Shown piece by piece: positions 1-5,798 of a DNA stretch of 6,363 bases. The position numbers and the translations under genes were made by a program. This stretch comes from JBEGTT01 sp041179245 (GTDB lineage Bacteria > Pseudomonadota > Gammaproteobacteria > Burkholderiales > Rhodocyclaceae). How positions within the stretch are numbered: position 1 is the stretch's first letter; each line of letters starts with the position of its first letter. The notes under the pieces are model-generated. The model worked only from the letters and a program-made list of their open reading frames with translations, searched no databases and had not been told where the DNA came from. The stretch covers positions 1-6,363 of the forward strand of contig JBEGTT010000058.1 of the NCBI GenBank assembly GCA_041179245.1, given 5' to 3'.

Positions 1-1
1 C

Positions 2-1222
2 ATGCTGGGGCTTGCGGCCCTCGGGTGCGATGAAAACACACTTGCTCTGCACGCCTTTGAACGCGTAACGCTACAAAACCCTAATCACGCAGGCGCATGG
101 ATTGACTTGGCGGTGGCCAATGTTCGCCTAGGTGACGGGCAAAGTGCCGAAGGTTTGCTCGCTTTTGTGGAAAATTCCTTTGAGCCGCCGCCCGCGCTAA
201 GAGCCCAGATTCAGCAAGTGCGCCAGCAATTACAGGCGCAGCAATTGGCGGAACGGCGGGCAGAACAGCTGGCAAAAGCGCAAACAAAAGATCGCGAACA
301 AAGCAAAACTTGGCGCGGTGAATGGTGGTTTCAAGCGGGCCATACCAATAATGCCAATGCTGGCGTGGCAACCAGCGGCATTACGCTAACCCCCACGGGT
401 GCGGATCCTGTATATCTGGCGCTCGACCCTTCCAGAAAACCCCGCTCAGACGCCATTTACCAATGGCGAGGGCTGCTTCAGCATGTTCAGCCGCTGAATT
501 CTGATGATGAAACCAAAGGGTTTAGCGAATGGGTCATACAAGCTAGACACAAGGAACTACCTAACACCACAGGTTATAACGCCCAAGATATTGGCTTGGC
601 CTATTCTCAAGATCGGCCCATTCAGCTTCCGTGGGCACAAATGGCTCGCCTGATCGCGGGTGTTGGCGTTCAAACCTACCAAATGGGCGGCGTGCATTTG
701 TTGGACAGTACGCTACTACATGCGGGCATCAAGCAACCCATCAGTGCCACCTGCTCCACCTTGGCTCGTGTGGAAATCGAACATCGTGACTACCAGCCAG
801 CGGGCTACACCGATGCAACGCTGCAATGGCTAACAGGGCGGATTTATTGCACCTACGACAAAACAGGTGTGGCATTGGGTGCGCGTGTTGGGCAAGACCG
901 CCCTGATGCGCTCCGTGCCGGTGGCATTGCCTATCGCAAAGAACTGACGCTGGATGTGCTTCATGCCATTTCGCCAGTACTGGTACTGGAAGGCTCTCTC
1001 GTTGTCGGCGTGGCAGAAGATCAGCAAGGATACAGCCCACTAATGGCTAACAACCGCAGTCGTTCAAGTGCCAAAACCAACTGGCGGGTAGCCCTGAACT
1101 GGGCCGTTGAAAAACACTGGTCTGTGGTGGGAAGTATCGAAGAATACAAAGAAGAAGCCAACATGCCGCTGTTTAACTTTGTCGAAAGACAGCTACTGCT
1201 TGGGCTGCGGTACGGGTTTTAA
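2..1222 (+). CDS. TPR plus outer-membrane beta-barrel protein, Slam-like layout, 5'-partial
   Basis: The frame is open to the left edge and begins inside a TPR-like helix, so the ATG at base 2 is probably internal and the N-terminus (with any signal peptide) lies outside. Residues 1-55 read as a tetratricopeptide unit (pattern ALHAFERV...NPNHAGAWIDLA). Residues 65-103 form a Gln/Ala/Arg-rich helix, probably a coiled coil or linker. From about residue 105 the sequence alternates aromatic/hydrophobic with polar residues, as in amphipathic beta strands, and it ends in LRYGF with a terminal Phe, the usual BAM recognition signature of outer-membrane barrels. A TPR domain followed by a roughly 300-residue barrel is the layout of Slam (surface lipoprotein assembly modulator, DUF560) proteins; membership here is inferred from layout, not from a search. 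It may help display or export surface proteins. It converges on the cadherin-like RTX gene, 27 bp away. Confidence 0.8.
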   Translation: MLGLAALGCDENTLALHAFERVTLQNPNHAGAWIDLAVANVRLGDGQSAEGLLAFVENSFEPPPALRAQIQQVRQQLQAQQLAERRAEQLAKAQTKDREQSKTWRGEWWFQAGHTNNANAGVATSGITLTPTGADPVYLALDPSRKPRSDAIYQWRGLLQHVQPLNSDDETKGFSEWVIQARHKELPNTTGYNAQDIGLAYSQDRPIQLPWAQMARLIAGVGVQTYQMGGVHLLDSTLLHAGIKQPISATCSTLARVEIEHRDYQPAGYTDATLQWLTGRIYCTYDKTGVALGARVGQDRPDALRAGGIAYRKELTLDVLHAISPVLVLEGSLVVGVAEDQQGYSPLMANNRSRSSAKTNWRVALNWAVEKHWSVVGSIEEYKEEANMPLFNFVERQLLLGLRYGF

Positions 1223-1249
1223 CCCTGTGCCACGTTTTGTCAGTAAGGG

Positions 1250-3181
1250 CTAACGCAGGATTAAGTCAGCGGCGGACAATTCGGGTAGTCCTACTAGCAC
1301 GCAGATATAGGCAGCGAGTTTCACACCAGAACCATCCGGGTCGTAGAGAACTATCCCCGATTCAGGATCGTAGAGCAGTCGATCTGTGGGTTTCTCCGCA
1401 AAGTAACCGAGTGCGAAGGCAGAAGCGATGTCATCAGCAGCCGGAGGGGGTAACTTAAAAAGTTTTTTACTTAAGACGATTTTGTCTACGCCCGGTGTGA
1501 AATCAAGGATTGTGTCGGTGTTTTTTAGATTTGGTGCTGTATCAAAGACGAACCAATCTTCACCATCCCCGCCCGTTAAAGTATCCCTGCCATTTTTTCC
1601 ATAGATTGAGTTATTTCCCTCGTCTCCTTCAAGCCAGTCGGCGTAGTTAGTTCCCGTGATAATGGGGTTGTCTGTGACGGTCAGGGTGAACGTGGTTTCG
1701 GTTGTTAGCCCCTTTTTATCCGTTGCGGTGACGGTAATTAGATGATCCCCGCTCGCATGGGCATCCGGGATGCCTGAAAAAACGCCCTTACTGGTGTTAA
1801 AAGATAGCCATTCAGGAAGGTTGTCGGCGGACAGGGTGAGTACATCGCCCTTGTCGGGATCCGAGAATGTTTTTTTGGGAACGGAAAACGAGAACTTCTT
1901 CCCTTCCGTCGAGCTTTGGTCGGGAATGCTATTGCTGACGATAGGCGCCTGATTGGTATAGTTAACCTTGAGTTTAAGGAATCCAGATACTTCTGCACCG
2001 GATTGGTCCGTGGCAATGATGAGAACTGACGTAATCCCCGCATTAGCATTAGTCGGCGTACCCGTAAACGTTGTGCCGTCGAAGCTTAGCCAGTCCGGCA
2101 ATGATTTCAATAACAGATTCGTTGCACTGAGTGCCAGTGAATCACCATCATCAATATCAGCAAATGTATTTGCTGGAATCGTGTACTCACCGGCTTCTAG
2201 CGCGTTCCATGTCACTGTCCCAAGCTTGTTGGCTAGCGTTGGAGCGTCGTTGATGTTTTCTATCGTGAGACTAAAGTCGCAAGAAGTTGAGCTTTGATGG
2301 GTATCCGTTGCGGTGATTCGAAGACTAAGCGCTCCGGTTGATCCGGACGGCGGTGTTCCCGATAAAATTTGAGTCGCACTGTTGAAAGAAAGCCAGGAAG
2401 GTAGGGCTGTTCCAGATGAAAGGGTGGCGCTGTAGGTGATTGAATCACCAATAGCCGAATCTGGCTCAGTAAAGCTGTCGGCGGGGAGCGTAAAGGAATA
2501 CGGCGATTTTTCTGTTGCAGACTGTGCATCTATTGGGATGGCAAGGAAAGGCGCTGAATTAGTTGGAACAATAGAAAATTCGGTGCTTATATGTGCGTTT
2601 AATTTATCTGTTGCAGTAATTTTAATGGCTAGGGATGTGCTGATGTCTGCTGGTGGCGTTCCAGAAAAACTAACACATGAAGGGTCAAATGCAAGCCATT
2701 CAGGGAGGCTAGTGCCATCAGATAATGTCGCTGTATAAGTAAGCGAATCACCCGTATCCGGGTCTGTAAATGCACCAACGGGAAGGGTGTAACTAAAGGC
2801 TGTCGCCCGATAAAGCAATTGGTTAGGCGTAGCGATATTCAATACCGGAGTGTCATTGATGCCCGTGATCGACAAAGTAACAGTTCCAGTTGTCTGAGCA
2901 TTGCTGGGGTCTGCGACAACATAGGTAAACGTGTCGGTTCCAGCTACGCCAGCGGCTAACGCTTTTACGCTGGTGCCTGGCGTATAGGTAATGATTCCGG
3001 CGGAAAGTGAGAGAGCCGATCCGAGTGAGGAAGTTGAACTTACTGACAGAATCGAAAGCGTGTCACTGTTAGCATCTGTGTCATTTGCCAGAAGCGTCGC
3101 GCCAGTAATGCTCGAAGCCGCACTGAGGTCGGTAATCGTACTGGTATCGTTGTTTGCAACAGGGGCTGTATTGATTGGCAT
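1250..3181 (-). CDS. Cadherin/Ig-like repeat protein with RTX block and type I secretion-type C-terminus
   Basis: The protein is 643 residues from the ATG at 3181. Numbering below counts from an in-frame TTG at 3226, which would add 15 residues. Residues 18-124 form a VCBS/cadherin-like domain (ANDTDANSDTL, GTDTFTYVV). Residues 126-223, 225-328, 329-425 and 427-519 are four dystroglycan-type (CADG/He_PIG) domains, each with the pattern F-x-(D/E)-x-D...GDxLxxSA, LPxWLxF, (F/L)(S/T)GxP and ATD. Residues 524-560 are a short RTX block (GRDTLTGGDGEDWF). Residues 561-658 are an ILDF...DKIVL module followed by YDPDGSG and CVLVGLP. No signal peptide or membrane segment is visible. Known relatives are calcium-dependent adhesins or extracellular proteins exported by type I secretion; the adhesin role is inferred. 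ATG is preferred because the residues ahead of it look non-domain, but neither start has a good Shine-Dalgarno sequence. Confidence 0.88.
   Translation of the reverse strand: MPINTAPVANNDTSTITDLSAASSITGATLLANDTDANSDTLSILSVSSTSSLGSALSLSAGIITYTPGTSVKALAAGVAGTDTFTYVVADPSNAQTTGTVTLSITGINDTPVLNIATPNQLLYRATAFSYTLPVGAFTDPDTGDSLTYTATLSDGTSLPEWLAFDPSCVSFSGTPPADISTSLAIKITATDKLNAHISTEFSIVPTNSAPFLAIPIDAQSATEKSPYSFTLPADSFTEPDSAIGDSITYSATLSSGTALPSWLSFNSATQILSGTPPSGSTGALSLRITATDTHQSSTSCDFSLTIENINDAPTLANKLGTVTWNALEAGEYTIPANTFADIDDGDSLALSATNLLLKSLPDWLSFDGTTFTGTPTNANAGITSVLIIATDQSGAEVSGFLKLKVNYTNQAPIVSNSIPDQSSTEGKKFSFSVPKKTFSDPDKGDVLTLSADNLPEWLSFNTSKGVFSGIPDAHASGDHLITVTATDKKGLTTETTFTLTVTDNPIITGTNYADWLEGDEGNNSIYGKNGRDTLTGGDGEDWFVFDTAPNLKNTDTILDFTPGVDKIVLSKKLFKLPPPAADDIASAFALGYFAEKPTDRLLYDPESGIVLYDPDGSGVKLAAYICVLVGLPELSAADLILR
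1547..1663 (-). repeat. Short RTX calcium-binding block in the cadherin-like protein
   Basis: It encodes about three degenerate nonapeptides plus a capping segment, containing GTNYADWLEG, NGRDTLTGG and DGEDWFVF. The Asp and Gly spacing fits the xGxDxLxGG calcium-binding beta-roll pattern. It is much shorter than the block in the divergent neighbour, so the calcium roll here is minimal and the Ig-like domains make up most of the protein. Confidence 0.75.
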
Positions 3182-3276
3182 GGATCTTGTTTTGAAGAGG
3201 CGGTTCTCGAATAGTACCCGTACCAAGCAAACTCATGAATCAAACTGGATTCGGAATAGAAAAGGCTGAAAATTAG
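3182..3276. promoter_or_regulatory. Divergent intergenic region between the two RTX genes
   Basis: This 95-bp gap separates the starts of two divergent genes for related secreted proteins and must hold control signals for both, or else read-through serves them. I see no strong sigma70 promoter. A TACTAT on the minus strand (3210-3215) is a possible -10 for the leftward gene but has no good -35. The sequence GTAC-CC-GTAC at 3214-3223 is a small dyad. AAAGG at 3261-3265 is a weak Shine-Dalgarno sequence 11 bases ahead of the rightward ATG. Co-regulation of the two genes is an inference from layout only. Confidence 0.35.
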
Positions 3277-4917
3277 ATGACAAAAATTACGGTGAGCGCA
3301 GATCTCCTTGCAACGGATTTGTCAAAAATCCCCACGGTGCAAAGTGGTTTGGATTTTATAAGTCATGTGAAATCAGAAATCGTTTCTCTCTTAGCCGAGG
3401 ACGCCGCTTTTGATACGCCAGTTAAAAAATCTGGAAGCGTGTACACCGTCAGCAACCCCAAATACACAGGAGCGGATACTGCATACAGTTTTACGGGTCA
3501 CCAATCATTGACGCTTAATAGCAGCGGACAGGCCACCTCTATTGCTTCAGAATTTTCTGGATACACAGCCGTTGGCTTGGCAGGTAAATACACGGCCAAG
3601 GGCCAGTTTTCTTCTTCAGTTACAGAAACTGGGGGAGTAAGTTATTCGTTGAAGTACACGAATATCTCTTTCAAGGGCTACGACGGCTCTACTTGGGCGC
3701 TGAAGGGGAATTTTTCGACAGAGTACCGATTAAACAAAGCAACAGGAGAAATCCTTAATACCCGTTCGGAAGGGTATGTCTCTTTTGACGCTAAGGGTTT
3801 AGACACACTTCAAACCCCTTCAGTGGTGAATTTGGTGTCTTCAAGCGGCAATATTCTCGGCACAGCGACGTCCACAACGTCTACATCTCCATCAATTACT
3901 GATTACGCCGGAAACTTTACAGCACTCTCTTTAAAGTCAGGAACGTCTAGCCTAGCGGCCACTGATTTAACGATGAGCAAGACAAATGTTGCATCGGGTT
4001 TTGGTTTTGGGGCTGCGAAAGTGACAGACGTGATTTCTGTATTCTTAGCCGGGGATGATGTTTTAACCTTGGCGAGTAATAGCCTCCCTAAGATGGCGAC
4101 AACCCAGACGATCACAGGAACCTACGCTTCCCTTGTTTATGCATACGCAGGCAATGACAAGGTGACAGGGACTCGTGCAGATGATTTTTTGTGTGGTGGA
4201 GAATGGGATGCCACCGCAAGCGATTTTAAATCTGGTTCTGGAAAGGATAGCCTGTACGGTGGTTTGGGCAGTGACAGTCTTTATGGCGCAGATGATGCCG
4301 ATTTATTGGATGGCGGTGCTGGAACAGATTGGCTTTGGGGCGGCGCTGGCAACGATACCTTGCTTGGCGGAGCCGGAGACGACCTGATTTACGGTCAGTC
4401 TGAAAACGATAGCTGCATTGGTGGAGCCGGAAAAGATTTTATCGATGGTGGAGCCGGAAATGATTTTTTAGACGGTGGCGCAGGCGATGACACTTTAGCG
4501 GGTGGCGCGGGGAATGATTCAATTCTTGGCGGTAGTGGTGATGACGCTATTGCCGGCGGCGGTGGAGCGGATACGTTGACCGGGGGCGCTGGGCGGGACA
4601 TCTTCTCTTTTTTGGTTTCGGAAATGTCTTCAACCGATGTTCCTGTGATTACGGACTTTCAGGTTAAAGCGGATTTGATTCGAATTAGGACAACTGATGC
4701 CACCGCGTACGCTGCCGTAACGCAAGTAAATTTTTCCTCTGGGGCGGGGTTGGTCGCGGCGACAACGGCGACACAGATTTATTTATACGACACAACAACA
4801 GGCACTCTTTACTATGACGCTGACGGAACGGGGGCAACTGCCATCGTGCCGGTTTGTGTGCTGACCGGAGCGCCTTCGATTACCTACCATCAGGTTTTAT
4901 CCCTGTTGGTGACATAA
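3277..4917 (+). CDS. RTX calcium-binding protein, predicted type I secretion substrate
   Basis: The protein is 546 residues with no signal peptide. Residues 1-40 are probably helical (LDFISHVKSEIVSLL). Residues 50-290 are Ser/Thr/Gly/Tyr-rich and strand-like, and I cannot assign them to a family. Two nonapeptides at 291-308 (AGNDKVTGT and RADDFLCGG) precede a short insert. Residues 321-437 are thirteen uninterrupted nonapeptides of the AGNDxLxGG type, and 438-446 (AGRDIFSFL) cap the roll. Residues 447-546 form the C-terminal domain, with ITDF...ADLIRI, then TGTLYYDADGTG, CVLTGAP and a hydrophobic tail; this parallels the divergent neighbour's C-terminus. In RTX proteins the repeats fold on binding calcium outside the cell and the C-terminus carries the uncleaved secretion signal. 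No catalytic motif (for example serralysin HExxH or lipase GxSxG in a clear context) was found, so the activity is unknown. The start ATG has only a weak Shine-Dalgarno sequence. Confidence 0.9.
   Translation: MTKITVSADLLATDLSKIPTVQSGLDFISHVKSEIVSLLAEDAAFDTPVKKSGSVYTVSNPKYTGADTAYSFTGHQSLTLNSSGQATSIASEFSGYTAVGLAGKYTAKGQFSSSVTETGGVSYSLKYTNISFKGYDGSTWALKGNFSTEYRLNKATGEILNTRSEGYVSFDAKGLDTLQTPSVVNLVSSSGNILGTATSTTSTSPSITDYAGNFTALSLKSGTSSLAATDLTMSKTNVASGFGFGAAKVTDVISVFLAGDDVLTLASNSLPKMATTQTITGTYASLVYAYAGNDKVTGTRADDFLCGGEWDATASDFKSGSGKDSLYGGLGSDSLYGADDADLLDGGAGTDWLWGGAGNDTLLGGAGDDLIYGQSENDSCIGGAGKDFIDGGAGNDFLDGGAGDDTLAGGAGNDSILGGSGDDAIAGGGGADTLTGGAGRDIFSFLVSEMSSTDVPVITDFQVKADLIRIRTTDATAYAAVTQVNFSSGAGLVAATTATQIYLYDTTTGTLYYDADGTGATAIVPVCVLTGAPSITYHQVLSLLVT
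4237..4587 (+). repeat. Thirteen tandem RTX nonapeptide repeats
   Basis: The block is 351 bp, exactly 13 x 27 bp, encoding consecutive 9-residue units such as AGNDTLLGG, AGDDTLAGG and AGNDSILGG. Units LGSDSLYGA, DDADLLDGG and SENDSCIGG are degenerate. Each full unit contributes Gly/Asp/Asn ligands to a calcium-binding parallel beta-roll. Two adjacent units are nearly identical in DNA (4420-4440 and 4447-4467, 20 of 21 bases), which points to a recent unit duplication by slippage. Confidence 0.92.
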
Positions 4918-4919
4918 AA

Positions 4920-4950
4920 GCCACTCTGATTTTCATTGAAGTGAAATGGC
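4920..4950 (+). terminator. Weak imperfect hairpin after the RTX gene
   Basis: Just after the stop codon, TTTCA (4931-4935) pairs with TGAAA (4942-4946), and the outer GCCA (4920-4923) pairs with TGGC (4947-4950) with a 7-base one-sided bulge. No T-tract follows, so an intrinsic terminator is doubtful. It is listed because it is the only structure between the RTX gene and the next promoter. Confidence 0.2.
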
Positions 4951-4967
4951 GTACAACGACACGGTGA

Positions 4968-4997
4968 TTGATGGGGTATTCGTACTGCAGATACAAT
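4968..4997 (+). promoter_or_regulatory. Predicted sigma70 promoter of the vapB locus
   Basis: A TTGATG -35 box (4968-4973, 4 of 6 consensus bases) is followed by an 18-bp spacer and a TACAAT -10 box (4992-4997, 5 of 6). It sits 33 bases upstream of the preferred GTG start, and the inverted repeat at 4996-5017 overlaps the end of the -10 box. Confidence 0.55.
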
Positions 4998-5017
4998 ATC
5001 GATCGCTGTGTCGATAT
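4996..5017. promoter_or_regulatory. Inverted repeat, likely VapB operator
   Basis: ATATCGA (4996-5002) and TCGATAT (5011-5017) are perfect 7-bp inverted arms around an 8-bp spacer. The site overlaps the end of the -10 box and ends just before the Shine-Dalgarno sequence, the expected place for an autorepression site bound by an AbrB/SpoVT-fold antitoxin dimer. The perfect dyad is seen directly; binding is inferred. Confidence 0.6.
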
Positions 5018-5018
5018 G

Positions 5019-5024
5019 AAAGGA
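5019..5024 (+). promoter_or_regulatory. Shine-Dalgarno sequence that selects the vapB GTG start
   Basis: AAAGGA stands 6 bases ahead of GTG 5031, an ideal spacing. The ATG at 5025 abuts it directly with no spacing, and the ATG at 5016 lies inside the operator dyad with nothing resembling a Shine-Dalgarno sequence upstream. Confidence 0.6.
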
Positions 5025-5030
5025 ATGCTT

Positions 5031-5237
5031 GTGTTAGCCGTTACCGTATCCCCTAAGTTTCAGGTTGTAATCCCCTTGGCTGTGCGCGAGCAGTTGCACA
5101 TTGAAGCAGGACAAAAATTGCAGGTGTTGGCGTATGAACACCGGATTGAGTTTTTACCCGTCGAAAGTCCGCAAGTTTTGCGCGGCTATTTGTCGGGTAT
5201 ATCAACCGATGTGCCACGTGAGGGGGATCGTGTGTGA
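5031..5237 (+). CDS. vapB: VapB-type antitoxin, AbrB/MazE/SpoVT fold
   Basis: The protein is 68 residues from GTG. Residues 1-45 match the swapped-hairpin AbrB/SpoVT DNA-binding domain (pattern VTVSPKFQVVIP, then VREQLHIEAGQKLQVL, then RIEFLPV). The tail (about 46-68, LRGYLSGISTDVPREGDRV) is the toxin-binding segment typical of VapB partners of PIN-domain toxins. In such pairs the antitoxin neutralises the VapC ribonuclease, and the complex represses its own promoter. Its stop overlaps the next start as GTGA (5234-5237), showing translational coupling to vapC. The vapC partner is internally deleted, so this antitoxin may now be an orphan regulator or could act on a VapC elsewhere in the genome. 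In-frame ATG codons at 5016 and 5025 are alternative starts. Confidence 0.85.
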   Translation: MLAVTVSPKFQVVIPLAVREQLHIEAGQKLQVLAYEHRIEFLPVESPQVLRGYLSGISTDVPREGDRV

Positions 5238-5399
5238 ATGTTGTCGATTCCTGTGGTTGGCTGGAATACTTTGCCAATGGCTGACAGCATTATTTTGTAT
5301 TCGGCTCGTCATCACGGTGCAAAGTTGTGGACGCAGGACGCCCACTTTGATTCGGTAGAAGGTGTTTGTTTTGTGCGCAAGGGGGGGCAGGTGGCGTAA
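5234..5399 (+). pseudogene. vapC: vapC PIN-domain toxin remnant with internal deletion
   Basis: From GTG 5234 the frame gives 16 residues, VNVVDSCGWLEYFANG, then TGA at 5282-5284. This is the normal VapC N-terminus with the first catalytic Asp (residue 5). In the +1 frame from 5277, 40 residues read MADSIILYSARHHGAKLW, TQDAHFDSVEGV and a short tail to TAA at 5397-5399. This is the normal VapC C-terminus with two further conserved acidic positions (MAD and TQDAHF). VapC proteins of this type are about 120-130 residues, so roughly 70 residues, including the conserved middle Glu, are missing. The junction lies in AATGGCT, where both reading frames share an ATGGC string, consistent with deletion between short repeats. 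The fold and active site cannot form, so no toxin activity is expected. A 40-residue peptide from ATG 5277 remains conceivable. Confidence 0.85.
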
Positions 5400-5457
5400 A
5401 GAGCTATGTTCATACTTTCGGATCAAGCAGTGCTGTATTTCAACTAAGTGGACTGGT

Positions 5458-5487
5458 TTGACGATATACGGCTATTGGCCGTACTAT
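5458..5487 (+). promoter_or_regulatory. Predicted sigma70 promoter of tacAT
   Basis: A TTGACG -35 box (5458-5463, 5 of 6 consensus bases), an 18-bp spacer and a TACTAT -10 box (5482-5487, 4 of 6) lie 27 bases upstream of the preferred start. The spacer is filled by an inverted repeat. Confidence 0.5.
5467..5483. promoter_or_regulatory. Inverted repeat between -35 and -10, likely TacA operator
   Basis: TACGGC (5467-5472) and GCCGTA (5478-5483) are perfect 6-bp inverted arms around TATTG. The dyad occupies the promoter spacer, where a bound ribbon-helix-helix TacA dimer would block RNA polymerase. Autorepression by TacA-TacT complexes is known for the family; this particular site is inferred. 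Confidence 0.55.
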
Positions 5488-5501
5488 TAAAAATCATCAA
5501 C

Positions 5502-5507
5502 AAGGAG
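5502..5507 (+). promoter_or_regulatory. Shine-Dalgarno sequence of tacA
   Basis: AAGGAG lies 6 bases before ATG 5514 and only 3 before ATG 5511. It favours 5514 and rules out the upstream in-frame ATG at 5448, which falls ahead of the promoter. Confidence 0.7.
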
Positions 5508-5513
5508 CCGATG

Positions 5514-5798
5514 ATGGGCACAGCCGCACTCAAGCATTCGCGTATGGAATTAAAGACAACAGAGGACGTGAAAGATCTTATCGTTCGTGCAGCCGCGTTG
5601 GTTGGTATAGATACCACCGCCTTCGTACTTGGGCCTGCCACAGAGCGCGCTCAACAGGTCATTGCAGGCTATTCCGCCATTCAGCTAAACCTTGAAGGTC
5701 AGCGACGTTTTGCTGCCCTGATGGCCCAGCCGCCAAAACCAACCCCGGCCATGAAGGCTTTAGGGGAACTGCCGGATTTTGCGGAAACCGGTAAATGA
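5514..5798 (+). CDS. tacA: TacA-type antitoxin (DUF1778)
   Basis: The protein is 94 residues (95 if started at ATG 5511). The N-terminal part (RMELKTTEDVKDLIVRAAAL) matches the DUF1778 ribbon-helix-helix DNA-binding domain. The following helix (TAFVLGPATERAQQVI) and the segment QRRFAALMAQPPKPTPAMKAL are the family's dimer and toxin-covering regions. In known pairs TacA wraps around the TacT acetyltransferase, blocks it, and represses the operon. Here it precedes tacT with a 4-bp ATGA overlap, so the two are translationally coupled. The length is normal and no disruption is visible. One small departure is LGPATERA, where many relatives have an Ala- or Ser-rich helix. Confidence 0.9.
   Translation: MGTAALKHSRMELKTTEDVKDLIVRAAALVGIDTTAFVLGPATERAQQVIAGYSAIQLNLEGQRRFAALMAQPPKPTPAMKALGELPDFAETGK

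Noticed and set aside
1223..1249. Possible bidirectional terminator between convergent genes
   Set aside because: The 27-bp gap has only a loose ACCCT/AGGGT-like pairing that runs past its edge, with a long loop and no T-tract, so it is not a convincing hairpin.
1968..2297. Open plus-strand frames of about 100 codons inside the cadherin-like gene
   Set aside because: They lie opposite a domain-rich minus-strand gene, show no domain pattern or Shine-Dalgarno support, and are best explained as antisense shadows.
3040..3243. Minus-strand frame upstream of and overlapping the cadherin-like start, considered as a frameshifted N-terminus
   Set aside because: Its translation (MIHEFAWYGYYSRTASSKQD and onward) has no cadherin-like or signal-peptide character, so it does not look like a displaced N-terminal domain.
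4237..4587. Regular 27-bp repeat spacing resembling a repeat array such as CRISPR
   Set aside because: The repeats are contiguous codon-phase units encoding RTX nonapeptides, with no spacers between conserved repeats.
5101..5358. Alternative plus-strand frame spanning the vapB-vapC junction
   Set aside because: The frame is out of register with vapB, and its translation shows no PIN or other domain outside the stretch explained by the vapC remnant.
5400..5457. Integron attC site between the toxin-antitoxin modules
   Set aside because: I found no RYYYAAC/GTTRRRY core pair or attC-like long dyad; the modules have their own promoters instead.
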